Part shown: positions 1 through 8,969 of the stretch, piece by piece | Layout: each line of letters opens with the position of its first letter | Position numbering within the stretch: the stretch's first letter is position 1 | Assembly (NCBI GenBank): GCA_028485475.2 | Contig: CP144143.1 | Location: 1,612,001 to 1,676,000 of the forward strand | Source: Chitinophagaceae bacterium C216 | Lineage (GTDB): Bacteria; Bacteroidota; Bacteroidia; Chitinophagales; Chitinophagaceae | Reading direction: 5' to 3' | Length of the DNA stretch: 64,000 nucleotides | Translations under genes and position numbers: made by a program | The notes under the pieces: generated by a model | Told to the model about the DNA's origin: nothing | Database searches by the model: none | Seen by the model: the letters and a program-made list of their open reading frames with translations, nothing else

Positions 1-1
1 A

Positions 2-1333
2 AAGGATAAAGATCAATATCCTTTGGTAAAAGGTAATTGGGAGGGGATGCCGCAGATGAGAAATCAGTCTCCTATTTCAGCTGAAAATGCTAGTAACATT
101 GGTATTACGGGAAATGGTATTATAGATGGAAATGGTGATGCCTGGCGCCTTGTTAAAAAAGAAAAGTTGACAGCAAGCCAGTGGAAAAAGCTGGTGGCTT
201 CGGGGGGTGTGGTAAAGAACGGCAATTTATGGATGCCTTCGGAGAGCTTTGCTCGTGGATACGAGATGAAAGACCCGGGTAGACTTAGTCCCGAAAAGGA
301 TGTGGCTTTCTATCAGTCTATAAAAGATTTTTTACGTCCCAACCTGGTAGTATTTACTAAGTGCGATAAAATTCTGTTGGAAGGTGTTACTTTCCAGAAT
401 TCTGCAGCTTGGTGTTTACACCCCCTTATGAGTACAAATATCGTGGTACGTAACATTTTTGTTAAAAATCCCTGGTATGCACAAAATGGCGATGGCATTG
501 ATTTGGAAAGCTGTTCCAATGTGCTGATTGAAAATAGTGTTTTTGATGTAGGAGATGATGCGCTGTGTATGAAGAGTGGGCGTGATGCTGATGGACGTGC
601 ACGCGCTATGCCTACTCAGAATGTAATTATCAAAGGGTGTACGGTATATGCCTCACACGGGGGATTTGTGGTAGGTAGCGAAATGAGCGGGGGCGTTAAG
701 AATGTGTACGTCAGCAATTGTACTTTTATTGGAAGTGATATTGGCCTGCGTTTTAAAACAACTCGTGGTAGGGGTGGTGTAGTGGAAAATATCTTTATTA
801 AGGATATATATATGAAAGATATTCCTGGAGAAGCCATTTTGTTCGATATGTATTATATGGCCCGCGATCCCATCCCGTTGGAAGGAGAGAAACGCGAGTT
901 GCCTAAAGTAGAGATGCTTCCGGTTGATGAAACCACTCCGCAATTTCAAAACATACATATTAGTAATGTGTATTGCAATGGAGCGAAAAAAGCCATTTTC
1001 ATACGCGGTATACCCGAGATGCACGTTAAGAATATTCTGATTGAAAACTCCGTTCTTCAGTCAGAACAAGGCGTGGATATTCAGGAAGCCAGCGGAATTA
1101 AGTTGAAGAATGTAAGTGTGTATGCTACAAAAGCGGATGTGGTAGTGGATATTGTAAATAGTGATGATGTACAGATTAGTGGGTTGAAGTATGCAGATGG
1201 AGCCTCCGTACTATTGCGAGCTGCAGGAGATCGCACTAAGAACATTCGGATTGAGAAAACAGATTATACCCGTGTTAAGGAAAAAGTAATAACTGAGTTG
1301 GGTACACCATCTGCCGCAGTACAATTACATTAA
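2..1333 (+). CDS. GH28 polygalacturonase-type glycoside hydrolase (5' truncated by the window edge)
   Basis: Family GH28 hydrolyses galacturonosyl linkages in pectin and rhamnogalacturonan. The frame is open to the left edge, reading KDKDQYPLVKGNWEG, which is usual internal GH28 sequence in Bacteroidota. The true start and signal peptide therefore lie outside the window, and the TTG at position 23 is not a credible start. The right-handed beta-helix core carries the expected catalytic blocks: NGDGID (about 485-502), GDDAL (about 551-565), the HGG block near 656 and RFK near 750, matching the family NTD, DD, GHG and RIK motifs. It is the first visible gene of a co-directional uronate cluster and lies 32 nt before the GH105 gene. 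The exact substrate (homogalacturonan or rhamnogalacturonan) cannot be told from sequence. Confidence 0.93.
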   Translation, partial: KDKDQYPLVKGNWEGMPQMRNQSPISAENASNIGITGNGIIDGNGDAWRLVKKEKLTASQWKKLVASGGVVKNGNLWMPSESFARGYEMKDPGRLSPEKDVAFYQSIKDFLRPNLVVFTKCDKILLEGVTFQNSAAWCLHPLMSTNIVVRNIFVKNPWYAQNGDGIDLESCSNVLIENSVFDVGDDALCMKSGRDADGRARAMPTQNVIIKGCTVYASHGGFVVGSEMSGGVKNVYVSNCTFIGSDIGLRFKTTRGRGGVVENIFIKDIYMKDIPGEAILFDMYYMARDPIPLEGEKRELPKVEMLPVDETTPQFQNIHISNVYCNGAKKAIFIRGIPEMHVKNILIENSVLQSEQGVDIQEASGIKLKNVSVYATKADVVVDIVNSDDVQISGLKYADGASVLLRAAGDRTKNIRIEKTDYTRVKEKVITELGTPSAAVQLH

Positions 1334-1365
1334 GTTATCATCTATTAAACGAAGCATTGTAAGAT

Positions 1366-3273
1366 ATGAAGCGTCTGATTTATTTAGTGTTTTTATTAAT
1401 CTCCTTGAATGGGAGCGCTCAAGAATTGCCTTATTCGCAACAACTGGCGCTGACAGCCATGCATATCTGGCCCGATTCGTTTAGTGTAGTACCGGGTCGT
1501 CCTGCGCGATGGAGCTACGATCAAGGAGTAATATTAAAAGGTATTGAGGGTATCTGGTTGGCGACAGGCGACGCAAAATGGTTTCGTTACATACAGCACA
1601 GCATGGATCATTATGTGCGTGAAGATGGTTCTATTAAAGATTACAATCCTGAGCATTATAATATTGATCATATCAATAATGGCAAGCTGTTACTTACCTT
1701 GTATAGGGTAACGGGGAAAGAAAAATATAAAAAAGCGGTGCAGTTATTACGTAAACAGTTGTTGACACATCCGCGAACTAATGAAGGCGGTTTTTGGCAT
1801 AAAAAGATATATCCTTTTCAGATGTGGCTGGACGGGCTTTATATGGGACAGCCGTTTTATGCCGAATATGCCCAGGTATTTGGGGAGGATACTATTTTCA
1901 ACGATGTGGCTCGTCAGTTTGTGTTGATGGAAAAACATAGTCGCGACGATAAAACCGGCTTGTTGTATCATGGTTATGATGAATCACGTCAGCAACGATG
2001 GGCTGATAAAGTAACGGGGCGTTCTCCTCATTTCTGGGGACGGGCGCTCGGATGGTTTGGTATGGCAATGGTGGATGTGCTCGATTATTTCCCGATGGAA
2101 CATCCCGGACGTAAGCAAATCATCGATATTCTAAACCGCTTTGCAACAGCTGTAGTGAAAGTGCAAGACGCTCATACCGGAATGTGGTACGATATAGTGG
2201 ATTTGCCTCATCGCGCACCTAATTATTTAGAGTCCTCTGCTACGGCAATGCTAGCTTATACATTGGCTAAAGCCTCTCGTAAAGGATATATTGCAGAAAG
2301 TTATAGAGCTCATGCCCAAAAAGCTTTTGAAGGACTTGTAAAGTACAAGCTTTCTAAAAGTGCTGATGGCTTTACAAATCTCGAAGGCACCGTGAGTGTC
2401 TCAGGATTAGGAGGTAATCCATATCGCGATGGCAGCTTTGAATATTATATGAGCGAAAAAGTGGTGCAAAACGATCCTAAGGGGATGGGAGCGTTCATAC
2501 TTGCTGCTAATGAAATTGAAATGATTCCTAATCTTTCCCAAGGAAAGGGAAAAACTATATTGCTGGATAATTTTTTTAATAACGAATGGAAGGCCGGGCC
2601 GTCAGGAAAACCTGAGCCTTGGCACTATATCTGGGAAGAGCGTGGTAATAATGGCTACTTTTTTTGGGGCAGCATTTTTGAACAACACGGAGCTGCTATC
2701 AGTACTCTCAAAGCAGCTCCTAGTGCTGCCAATCTCAAGAAAGCTGCTGTGTACATTATTGTAGATCCTGACACTGATAGGGAAACAGCGCATCCTAATT
2801 ATATGACTCGGGCCTATGCAACGATAATTGCGAATTGGGTAAAGGCTGGCGGGGTGTTGGTAGTGATGGGAAATAACTCCGTTAATGCCGAACAAGAAAA
2901 AATCAACTTGCTACTTCAGAAATTCGGTATTCGCTTCAAGGGGGATGATCAGTTAATGGTGAAAGGGAACAACTACGACGAAGGTAAAGTGGATATTGAT
3001 GCAAATCATCCTATATTCAAAACCGCTCGAAATGTATTCCTCAAGGAGGTGACTTCATTACAAATTACGCCTCCTGCAAAGTCTATTTTGCGGACCAAGG
3101 ATTTTGATATAATGGCCTCTGCGAAATATGGTAAAGGAACTGTGTTTGTGGTGGGCGACCCTTGGATCTATAACGAATATGTAGATGGTAGAAAACTACC
3201 CTCAAAATATGAGAATTACGCTGCAGCTAAGGATTTGGTAAAATGGTTGCTAAGTAACACAAGGAGGATGTGA
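1366..3273 (+). CDS. GH105 unsaturated rhamnogalacturonyl hydrolase with C-terminal DUF4350/GATase1-like domain
   Basis: The 635-residue protein begins with a signal peptide (residues 1-19, cut after NGSAQ). Residues about 25-385 are an (alpha/alpha)6-barrel GH105 domain: WSYDQGVILKGIEGIW, MWLDGLYMGQPF with the likely catalytic Asp, and HFWGRALGWFGMAMVD. GH105 enzymes release the 4,5-unsaturated uronate from pectin oligosaccharides cut by lyases, feeding KduI/KduD downstream. Residues about 395-632 form a second domain starting KTILLDNFFNNEW and ending near GDPWIYNEY. It resembles the DUF4350/ThuA-like Rossmann group, but its function is unknown. The lipoprotein encoded next is a free-standing paralogue of this domain. 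Substrate and periplasmic location are inferred; family membership is clear. Confidence 0.9.
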   Translation: MKRLIYLVFLLISLNGSAQELPYSQQLALTAMHIWPDSFSVVPGRPARWSYDQGVILKGIEGIWLATGDAKWFRYIQHSMDHYVREDGSIKDYNPEHYNIDHINNGKLLLTLYRVTGKEKYKKAVQLLRKQLLTHPRTNEGGFWHKKIYPFQMWLDGLYMGQPFYAEYAQVFGEDTIFNDVARQFVLMEKHSRDDKTGLLYHGYDESRQQRWADKVTGRSPHFWGRALGWFGMAMVDVLDYFPMEHPGRKQIIDILNRFATAVVKVQDAHTGMWYDIVDLPHRAPNYLESSATAMLAYTLAKASRKGYIAESYRAHAQKAFEGLVKYKLSKSADGFTNLEGTVSVSGLGGNPYRDGSFEYYMSEKVVQNDPKGMGAFILAANEIEMIPNLSQGKGKTILLDNFFNNEWKAGPSGKPEPWHYIWEERGNNGYFFWGSIFEQHGAAISTLKAAPSAANLKKAAVYIIVDPDTDRETAHPNYMTRAYATIIANWVKAGGVLVVMGNNSVNAEQEKINLLLQKFGIRFKGDDQLMVKGNNYDEGKVDIDANHPIFKTARNVFLKEVTSLQITPPAKSILRTKDFDIMASAKYGKGTVFVVGDPWIYNEYVDGRKLPSKYENYAAAKDLVKWLLSNTRRM

Positions 3274-3324
3274 TAATACCAGAAGTTGGAAGTTGCTGGC
3301 TATCTTAGCACAAAAAAGTTTGAT

Positions 3325-4158
3325 ATGAAAAAGATTCTTATTGCATCGCAGTTATTTTGTTTGATAGTGTTAGTGACCGCATGTGGTGGATCATCTTCTA
3401 CCAATGACACAGCAAATGTTGATAACACTACGGAAGGAGCAGTAACCGTATTGCTGGACAACTTCTTCAATAATGAGTATATGGAAGAAAATGGTCAGCA
3501 AGTAAAATGGCATTATCTGTGGGGCGATACCAGTATGGGTGGCTATTCGGAACTGGGAGCCTTGTTTGAAAAAGAAGGTGCTAGACTTGCAACACTTACC
3601 GAAGGTCCTACAGCAGATAATTTGAAACAAGCCTCCATCTACATTATCGTGGATCCGGATGATGAAAAGGAAACTGCAGTACCCAATTTTATTGATGAGA
3701 CATATGCTGCTGCTATTGCAGACTGGGTGTATAATGGGGGCGTATTGGTAATGCTAGCTAATGACTCGTCTAATTGCGAATTGGATAGATTTAATATCCT
3801 GGCGCAAAAATTCGGAATTACGTTTAATAAAGATAATCGATTGGTAGTGCAGGATCCTCATTTCGAGCAGGGAGAAATAAAAATAGAAGCGGGTCATCCC
3901 ATATTTAAAACTGCCAAAAATGTATATATCAAAGGTATTTGTTCTGTAACTGCTACAGATTCGGCACACGTTGTATTAAAAACAGATGATTTTGATGTAA
4001 TGGCTGTAGCCACATATGGAAAAGGAACTGTATTTGCGCTGGGCGATCCCTGGTTGTATAACGAATATATTGGTCATCGCAGATTACCCGAATATTTTGA
4101 AAATGATAAAGCGGCAGTGGATTGGGTAAAATGGTTGATCGAGAGAGCGAGGAAATAG
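3325..4158 (+). CDS. Lipoprotein consisting of a DUF4350/GATase1-like domain, paralogous to the GH105 C-terminus
   Basis: The protein has 277 residues from the ATG at 3325. An upstream in-frame start at 3286 is rejected because it would put 13 polar residues before the signal sequence. The N-terminus MKKILIASQLF followed by the lipobox LVTAC makes it a lipoprotein, probably membrane-anchored outside the cytoplasm. After a short Ser/Thr/Asn-rich linker, residues about 41-277 align end to end with the C-terminal domain of the preceding GH105 protein. Shared blocks include LLDNFFNNE, YIIVDPD, NGGVLV, HPIFKTA and YGKGTVF, and both end in a GDPW-YNEY block. I do not recognise a biochemical activity. 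Position between a pectin hydrolase and uxaB suggests a role in handling pectic oligosaccharides, which is inference. It sits 13 nt before uxaB. Confidence 0.85.
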   Translation: MKKILIASQLFCLIVLVTACGGSSSTNDTANVDNTTEGAVTVLLDNFFNNEYMEENGQQVKWHYLWGDTSMGGYSELGALFEKEGARLATLTEGPTADNLKQASIYIIVDPDDEKETAVPNFIDETYAAAIADWVYNGGVLVMLANDSSNCELDRFNILAQKFGITFNKDNRLVVQDPHFEQGEIKIEAGHPIFKTAKNVYIKGICSVTATDSAHVVLKTDDFDVMAVATYGKGTVFALGDPWLYNEYIGHRRLPEYFENDKAAVDWVKWLIERARK

Positions 4159-4171
4159 TTTTTATCAAAAT

Positions 4172-5614
4172 ATGAGACCGTTAAATAAGACAACTGTACA
4201 AAAGCCGCAGTATCCTACTAAAGTATTGCAATTTGGAAGTGGGAATTTTCTCCGTGCTTTTGTAGACTGGATGATAGATAAGGCAAATGACGAAGGATTA
4301 TTGAATCATGGTATAGCAATAGTACAGGCTACTCCCGGTAGTGTTAAGTCCAAAGAGGTTTTTGAAAAACAGGACTGTTTATATCATGTATATCTGGAAG
4401 GTATAAAAGATAAGCAGCCCATTAAGGAGGTGTCATTAATTAAGTCCATAACGGATATTGTGAATCCTTACACCGACTATAAAAAATATGAGGAGCTGTT
4501 TCTTCGTGATGAGTTGGAAATAATTGTTTCCAATACTACAGAGGCTGGAATTCGTTATGAAGAAGGGGATGATTTAAATGCTGCGCCACCCAAATCTTTT
4601 CCGGCGCAGATTACAGCGTTGTTGTATAAAAGATATCAAAAGTTTAATGGAGCAAGACATAAAGGATTAAGTATTCTTTGTTGTGAACTAATTGAGGATA
4701 ATGGATCTACTTTGCGTGAATATGTTATTCGACATGCTCAGGATAATAATCTAGGCTCCGACTTTATAGAATGGGTAGCGAACGCTAATTATTTTTATGA
4801 TACACTCGTGGATCGTATTGTCCCCGGATTTCCGAAAGCAAATATTGAGGAAATAAAGGCGGAAATTGGTTTTGATGATAATCTTCTGGTAAAGGGTGAA
4901 TACTTTCACGTTTGGGCCATTGGAGGTGACAGTAGCATAAGACAAAAGCTGCCCTTGGATCAAATAGGATTGAATGTATTATTTATGGATGATATCCGTC
5001 CTTTCCGATCCAAAAAGGTACGAGTGTTAAATGGTGCGCATACTGCAATGGTTCCTGTAGGCCTGCAAATGGGCGTGGAAACAGTAAAGGAGGCATTTGA
5101 TAATACACTGGTCGAACAGTTTATCAAGCGTATGGTAGAGGAGGAGGTGCTGCCGGCTATTGGTGAGGATTTGGAAGAGTTGAGAGCTTTTGCAGATAAA
5201 ATTCTCGAACGTTTTTACAATCCTTACTTGAAGCATTATCTAAAGGATATTGCATTAAACTCTTTATCAAAATGGGAAACCCGTAATTGGCCTACGATAG
5301 TAGACAACTATACCAAGCGTGGCAAAATAGCCAGCTTTACCGCATTTTCATTTGCGGCGTTATTGGTAATGTATAGTGGTAAATCAGAAATAGCTTTTGA
5401 GCCAAGAGATGTACAGGATGCGGTATCGCTAATACAATCAACTTTCGATTGTAACAATATTAGCGGGTGGGTAAGCAAAATCCTTCAGGATGCATCCATC
5501 TGGCGAGAAAAGCTAAATACCATACCCGGATTTGAAGAAGAAGTGACTAGGGGGGTTGAAGCTATTTTGAACAATGGAATGAAACAGGCACTGAGTCAAT
5601 GGCTACAAGATTAA
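4172..5614 (+). CDS. uxaB: Tagaturonate reductase (altronate oxidoreductase)
   Basis: This enzyme reduces D-tagaturonate to D-altronate with NADH, the second step of cytoplasmic galacturonate catabolism. The 480-residue protein has the mannitol-dehydrogenase-type Rossmann motif VLQFGSGNFLRAFVDW near residues 18-33. The C-terminal domain carries the catalytic segment KVRVLNGAHTAM near residue 285, with the Lys, Asn and His of this family. Length matches UxaB. Fructuronate reductase UxuB is a related alternative, but the adjoining altronate dehydratase and uronate isomerase genes favour tagaturonate. The start is 13 nt after the upstream stop, so co-transcription is likely. Confidence 0.93.
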   Translation: MRPLNKTTVQKPQYPTKVLQFGSGNFLRAFVDWMIDKANDEGLLNHGIAIVQATPGSVKSKEVFEKQDCLYHVYLEGIKDKQPIKEVSLIKSITDIVNPYTDYKKYEELFLRDELEIIVSNTTEAGIRYEEGDDLNAAPPKSFPAQITALLYKRYQKFNGARHKGLSILCCELIEDNGSTLREYVIRHAQDNNLGSDFIEWVANANYFYDTLVDRIVPGFPKANIEEIKAEIGFDDNLLVKGEYFHVWAIGGDSSIRQKLPLDQIGLNVLFMDDIRPFRSKKVRVLNGAHTAMVPVGLQMGVETVKEAFDNTLVEQFIKRMVEEEVLPAIGEDLEELRAFADKILERFYNPYLKHYLKDIALNSLSKWETRNWPTIVDNYTKRGKIASFTAFSFAALLVMYSGKSEIAFEPRDVQDAVSLIQSTFDCNNISGWVSKILQDASIWREKLNTIPGFEEEVTRGVEAILNNGMKQALSQWLQD

Positions 5615-5694
5615 AAAGAAGATATTGTAGTTCGAGGAGTTGAATTTATTAAACAAAAAACAAACAAAGCGATTTCTCATTATTTCAGGAGAAT

Positions 5695-7356
5695 ATGGAT
5701 AAAATCGCAATTATGGCTGAGTTAGTATTAAAAGTGCATCCGAACGATAATGTGATTGTTGCACTTAAAGATTTGCAGAAAGGACAAACCATTACATACA
5801 ATGGTGAAGCGTATGTATTGCAGGATGATGTAAAGGCGAAGCACAAATTTTTTACGACAGATCTGCAGCCAGGGGATGAAATTATTATGTACGGAGTTCT
5901 GGTAGGTAAGGCGCAATATTTTATTCCCAGAGGAGCTGTGATGACTACGGAGAATACCAAGCATGCCGCAGAACCTTATAAATATCGCCCTTACCAATAT
6001 CAGTGGACACCCCCGGATGTATCCAAATTCAAAAACCGAACATTTAATGGATATCATCGTAAAGATGGTAGGGTGGGCACTGCTAACTATTGGCTATTTA
6101 TGCCCACCGTATTTTGTGAAAACCGCAATCTCGACGTTATTAAGGAAGCGTTGCATAACGAACTGGGGTATGCGGTATCGGATAAATATAAACGCTATAC
6201 ACATCAGCTGGTAGAAGCTTATAAAAAAGGTGAAAATATTGCGGAGTTGGATTTAAGTCCTGCTCATACTACCTCTCCCAATGAAAGAGTATTTAAAAAC
6301 ATTGATGGTATTAAGTTCTTAAACCATCAGGGAGGTTGTGGCGGTACTCGTCAGGATGCTACTATCTTGGGTAAGCTACTGGCTGCTTATGCTGATCACC
6401 CTAATGTAGCCGGTGTAACAATTCTGAGTTTGGGTTGTCAGAATTTGCAAACAAGTCAGTTGTTGGAAGAGATTAAATTGCGTAATCCTTCATTCGATAA
6501 ACCGTTGTTGGTGTACGAACAGCAGCAATCTCAAAGTGAAGAGCAGCTGATAAGTGATGCGATAAAAGATACATTTGTTCATTTAATAGAGGCAAATAAA
6601 ATAGAACGCCAACCGGCACCACTATCGGCCTTGACTGTGGGCGTAAAATGTGGCGGCAGCGATGGTTTTAGCGGTATCAGTGCCAATCCGGCCGTAGGTT
6701 ATACAAGCGACTTGCTTGTAGCGCTAGGTGCTAAGGTATTGCTTGCTGAGTTTCCGGAATTATGTGGAGCCGAGCAACAATTGATTGACAGAACAATTGA
6801 TGAAGAGAAAGCGAAGAAGTTTATTCACCTGATGAGTGCCTATAACCGTCAGGCCGAAGCTGTTGGTTCGGGTTTCCACATGAATCCCTCTCCCGGAAAC
6901 ATAAAAGATGGGTTGATTACCGATGCTATTAAAAGTGCAGGTGCCGCCAAAAAAGGTGGCACTTCTCCAGTAGTAGATGTATTGGATTATACAGAACCTG
7001 CCACTAAGCCCGGATTAAATTTAGTATGCACTCCCGGTAATGATGTGGAAGCAACCACAGGAAAAGCAGCTGCAGGAGCTACCTTGATATTGTTTACCAC
7101 CGGATTGGGCACCCCTACAGGGAATCCCGTATGTCCTACTATAAAAATTGCCACTAATAATGTGCTTACAAAGCGCATGAGTGACATTATCGATATCAAT
7201 TGTGGTCCTGTAGTAGAAGGAGAGAAAACAATCGAAGAGATGGGTGAAGATATTTTGGAGTTTTGTATCAAAGTAGCTAGTGGAGAAGTGATCCCTAAGG
7301 CGGTGCTTTTAAATCAAGACGATTTTATACCCTGGAAGCGCGGTGTGAGCTTATAA
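5695..7356 (+). CDS. uxaA: Altronate dehydratase
   Basis: UxaA removes water from D-altronate to give 2-keto-3-deoxygluconate (KDG). The 553-residue protein has the usual two parts: an N-terminal SAF-like domain (about residues 1-90) and the long C-terminal UxaA domain. Conserved cysteine-rich blocks are visible: HQGGCGGTRQD, LSLGCQNLQ, KCGGSDGFSGI and ELCGAEQ, which fit an iron-dependent sugar-acid dehydratase. The start at 5695 is supported by an AGGAG sequence a few bases upstream; a second ATG at 5713 is a less likely alternative. The 80-nt gap to uxaB contains no evident terminator. Confidence 0.95.
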   Translation: MDKIAIMAELVLKVHPNDNVIVALKDLQKGQTITYNGEAYVLQDDVKAKHKFFTTDLQPGDEIIMYGVLVGKAQYFIPRGAVMTTENTKHAAEPYKYRPYQYQWTPPDVSKFKNRTFNGYHRKDGRVGTANYWLFMPTVFCENRNLDVIKEALHNELGYAVSDKYKRYTHQLVEAYKKGENIAELDLSPAHTTSPNERVFKNIDGIKFLNHQGGCGGTRQDATILGKLLAAYADHPNVAGVTILSLGCQNLQTSQLLEEIKLRNPSFDKPLLVYEQQQSQSEEQLISDAIKDTFVHLIEANKIERQPAPLSALTVGVKCGGSDGFSGISANPAVGYTSDLLVALGAKVLLAEFPELCGAEQQLIDRTIDEEKAKKFIHLMSAYNRQAEAVGSGFHMNPSPGNIKDGLITDAIKSAGAAKKGGTSPVVDVLDYTEPATKPGLNLVCTPGNDVEATTGKAAAGATLILFTTGLGTPTGNPVCPTIKIATNNVLTKRMSDIIDINCGPVVEGEKTIEEMGEDILEFCIKVASGEVIPKAVLLNQDDFIPWKRGVSL

Positions 7357-7365
7357 TTTTTTTAC

Positions 7366-7379
7366 TTCAAACGTTTGAA
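7366..7379. promoter_or_regulatory. Perfect 14-bp palindrome, candidate LacI-family operator upstream of uxaC
   Basis: TTCAAACGTTTGAA is identical to its reverse complement and has the AAACGTTT core with central CG typical of LacI-family operators. It lies 10 nt after uxaA and about 125 nt before uxaC, in the longest gap of the upstream part of the cluster. It is not followed by a T tract, so it does not look like a terminator. No regulator gene is in the window, so the binding protein is unknown. Confidence 0.45.
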
Positions 7380-7503
7380 TACAGAATATTTAAAAATCTA
7401 ACCGATATTGTAAGGGTTTCTTGCTTACTTTTCCTGGGTAATCGGTTGCTTGTAGGGTATTTCAGCGGAACGAGACAACTCCCAAAAACAGAAATACAAT
7501 AAC

Positions 7504-8919
7504 ATGGCTAAAAAATTTTTAGACGAAAACTTTTTACTTGAAACGCAAACTGCGCAAACATTGTATCATGAGTTTGCAAAGCAAATGCCTATAATTGATT
7601 ATCACTGTCATCTTCCTCCTGATCAAATAGCCGAGGATAAGCAGTTCGACAATCTCACACAGATATGGTTATACGGCGACCATTATAAATGGCGCGCGAT
7701 GCGTACTAACGGTGTGGATGAGAGTTATTGTACCGGTAATAAAAGCGATTATGAGAAGTTTGTAAAGTGGGCTGAAACCGTGCCGTATACCATGCGCAAC
7801 CCGCTGTATCACTGGACGCATCTGGAACTACAGCGTTATTTTGATGTGTACGATTTGCTGGATGGTGATTCAGCGAAAAAGATATATGACGAGTGTTCAG
7901 CCAAGCTACGCACTAAAGAGTACAGTGTACGAAATCTGCTGCGTAAAATGAATGTGCGAATGGTGTGTACCACAGACGATCCTGTAGATACGCTGGAGCA
8001 TCATAAAAAGATAAAAGAAGATGGGTTTGAAATTCCGGTGTTACCGGCATGGAGACCCGATGCGGCCATGAATGTATCTAATGCTGCCAATTTTGTGGCT
8101 TATGTAAAAAAATTGGAAGCAGCAGCTGATGTACATATCGTTTTCTTCAACGATTTTCTGAACGCTTTAAGAAAGCGTCATGACTTCTTCGCAGAGATGG
8201 GTTGTACGGTATCAGACCACGGGTTAGAACAAATATATGCTGAGGAGTATACAGAGCACGAAATAAGTGCCATCTTTGATAAAGTATATGCAGGACATGA
8301 TCTGAACTTGGAAGAGCAAAATAAATTCCGCTCAGCAATGCTAGTATACTTTGCCGAGTGGGATCATGAGAAAGGATGGGTACAACAATACCACTTGGGC
8401 GCCATTCGCAACAATAATCTCAAGGCGCTGCGTGTGCTAGGGCCTGATACCGGTTGGGACTCTATTGGAGACTTTCCGCAAGCTGTTGCGTTATCAAAAT
8501 TTTTAGGACGACTTATCAATACTGATAAACTTACCAAAACCATCCTGTACAATCTCAATCCCGCGGATAATGCGCTGATGGCTACTATGATTGGTAACTT
8601 TAATGATGGTTCGGCTCCAGGTAAAATTCAGTGGGGATCGGGTTGGTGGTTCTTAGATCAGAAGGATGGCATGACGCAACAACTGAATACTTTGTCTAAT
8701 ATGGGGTTGTTGAGTCGTTTTATTGGAATGCTTACGGATTCGCGTAGTTTTCTTTCTTTCCCGCGGCATGAGTATTTCAGACGTATTTTATGTAACTTGT
8801 TCGGCCATGATGTGGAGAACGGAGAGCTTCCGGAAAATATAGCATGGATTGGCAAAATTGTGCAGGATATATGTTTCAATAATGCCAACGAGTATTTCAA
8901 TTTTAACTTGAAGAAATAA
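7504..8919 (+). CDS. uxaC: Uronate (glucuronate/galacturonate) isomerase
   Basis: UxaC interconverts D-galacturonate and D-tagaturonate (and D-glucuronate and D-fructuronate), the entry step of hexuronate breakdown. The 471-residue product has the amidohydrolase-like DYHCHLPPDQIAED metal motif near residue 35 and the family block SRSFLSFPRHEYFRR near the C-terminus. Length matches the family. A 147-nt gap with a perfect palindrome precedes it, so it may have its own promoter or operator. It catalyses the step before UxaB and UxaA, which are encoded just upstream. Confidence 0.96.
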   Translation: MAKKFLDENFLLETQTAQTLYHEFAKQMPIIDYHCHLPPDQIAEDKQFDNLTQIWLYGDHYKWRAMRTNGVDESYCTGNKSDYEKFVKWAETVPYTMRNPLYHWTHLELQRYFDVYDLLDGDSAKKIYDECSAKLRTKEYSVRNLLRKMNVRMVCTTDDPVDTLEHHKKIKEDGFEIPVLPAWRPDAAMNVSNAANFVAYVKKLEAAADVHIVFFNDFLNALRKRHDFFAEMGCTVSDHGLEQIYAEEYTEHEISAIFDKVYAGHDLNLEEQNKFRSAMLVYFAEWDHEKGWVQQYHLGAIRNNNLKALRVLGPDTGWDSIGDFPQAVALSKFLGRLINTDKLTKTILYNLNPADNALMATMIGNFNDGSAPGKIQWGSGWWFLDQKDGMTQQLNTLSNMGLLSRFIGMLTDSRSFLSFPRHEYFRRILCNLFGHDVENGELPENIAWIGKIVQDICFNNANEYFNFNLKK

Positions 8920-8969
8920 TACAGGGATTGCGTGTTTGTCAACCTTCCCGATATTATTGTTAGACGATT

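Noticed and set aside
23-25. TTG as the start of the GH28 gene
   Set aside because: The frame continues to the left edge with normal GH28 sequence, so the gene is cut by the window rather than starting here.
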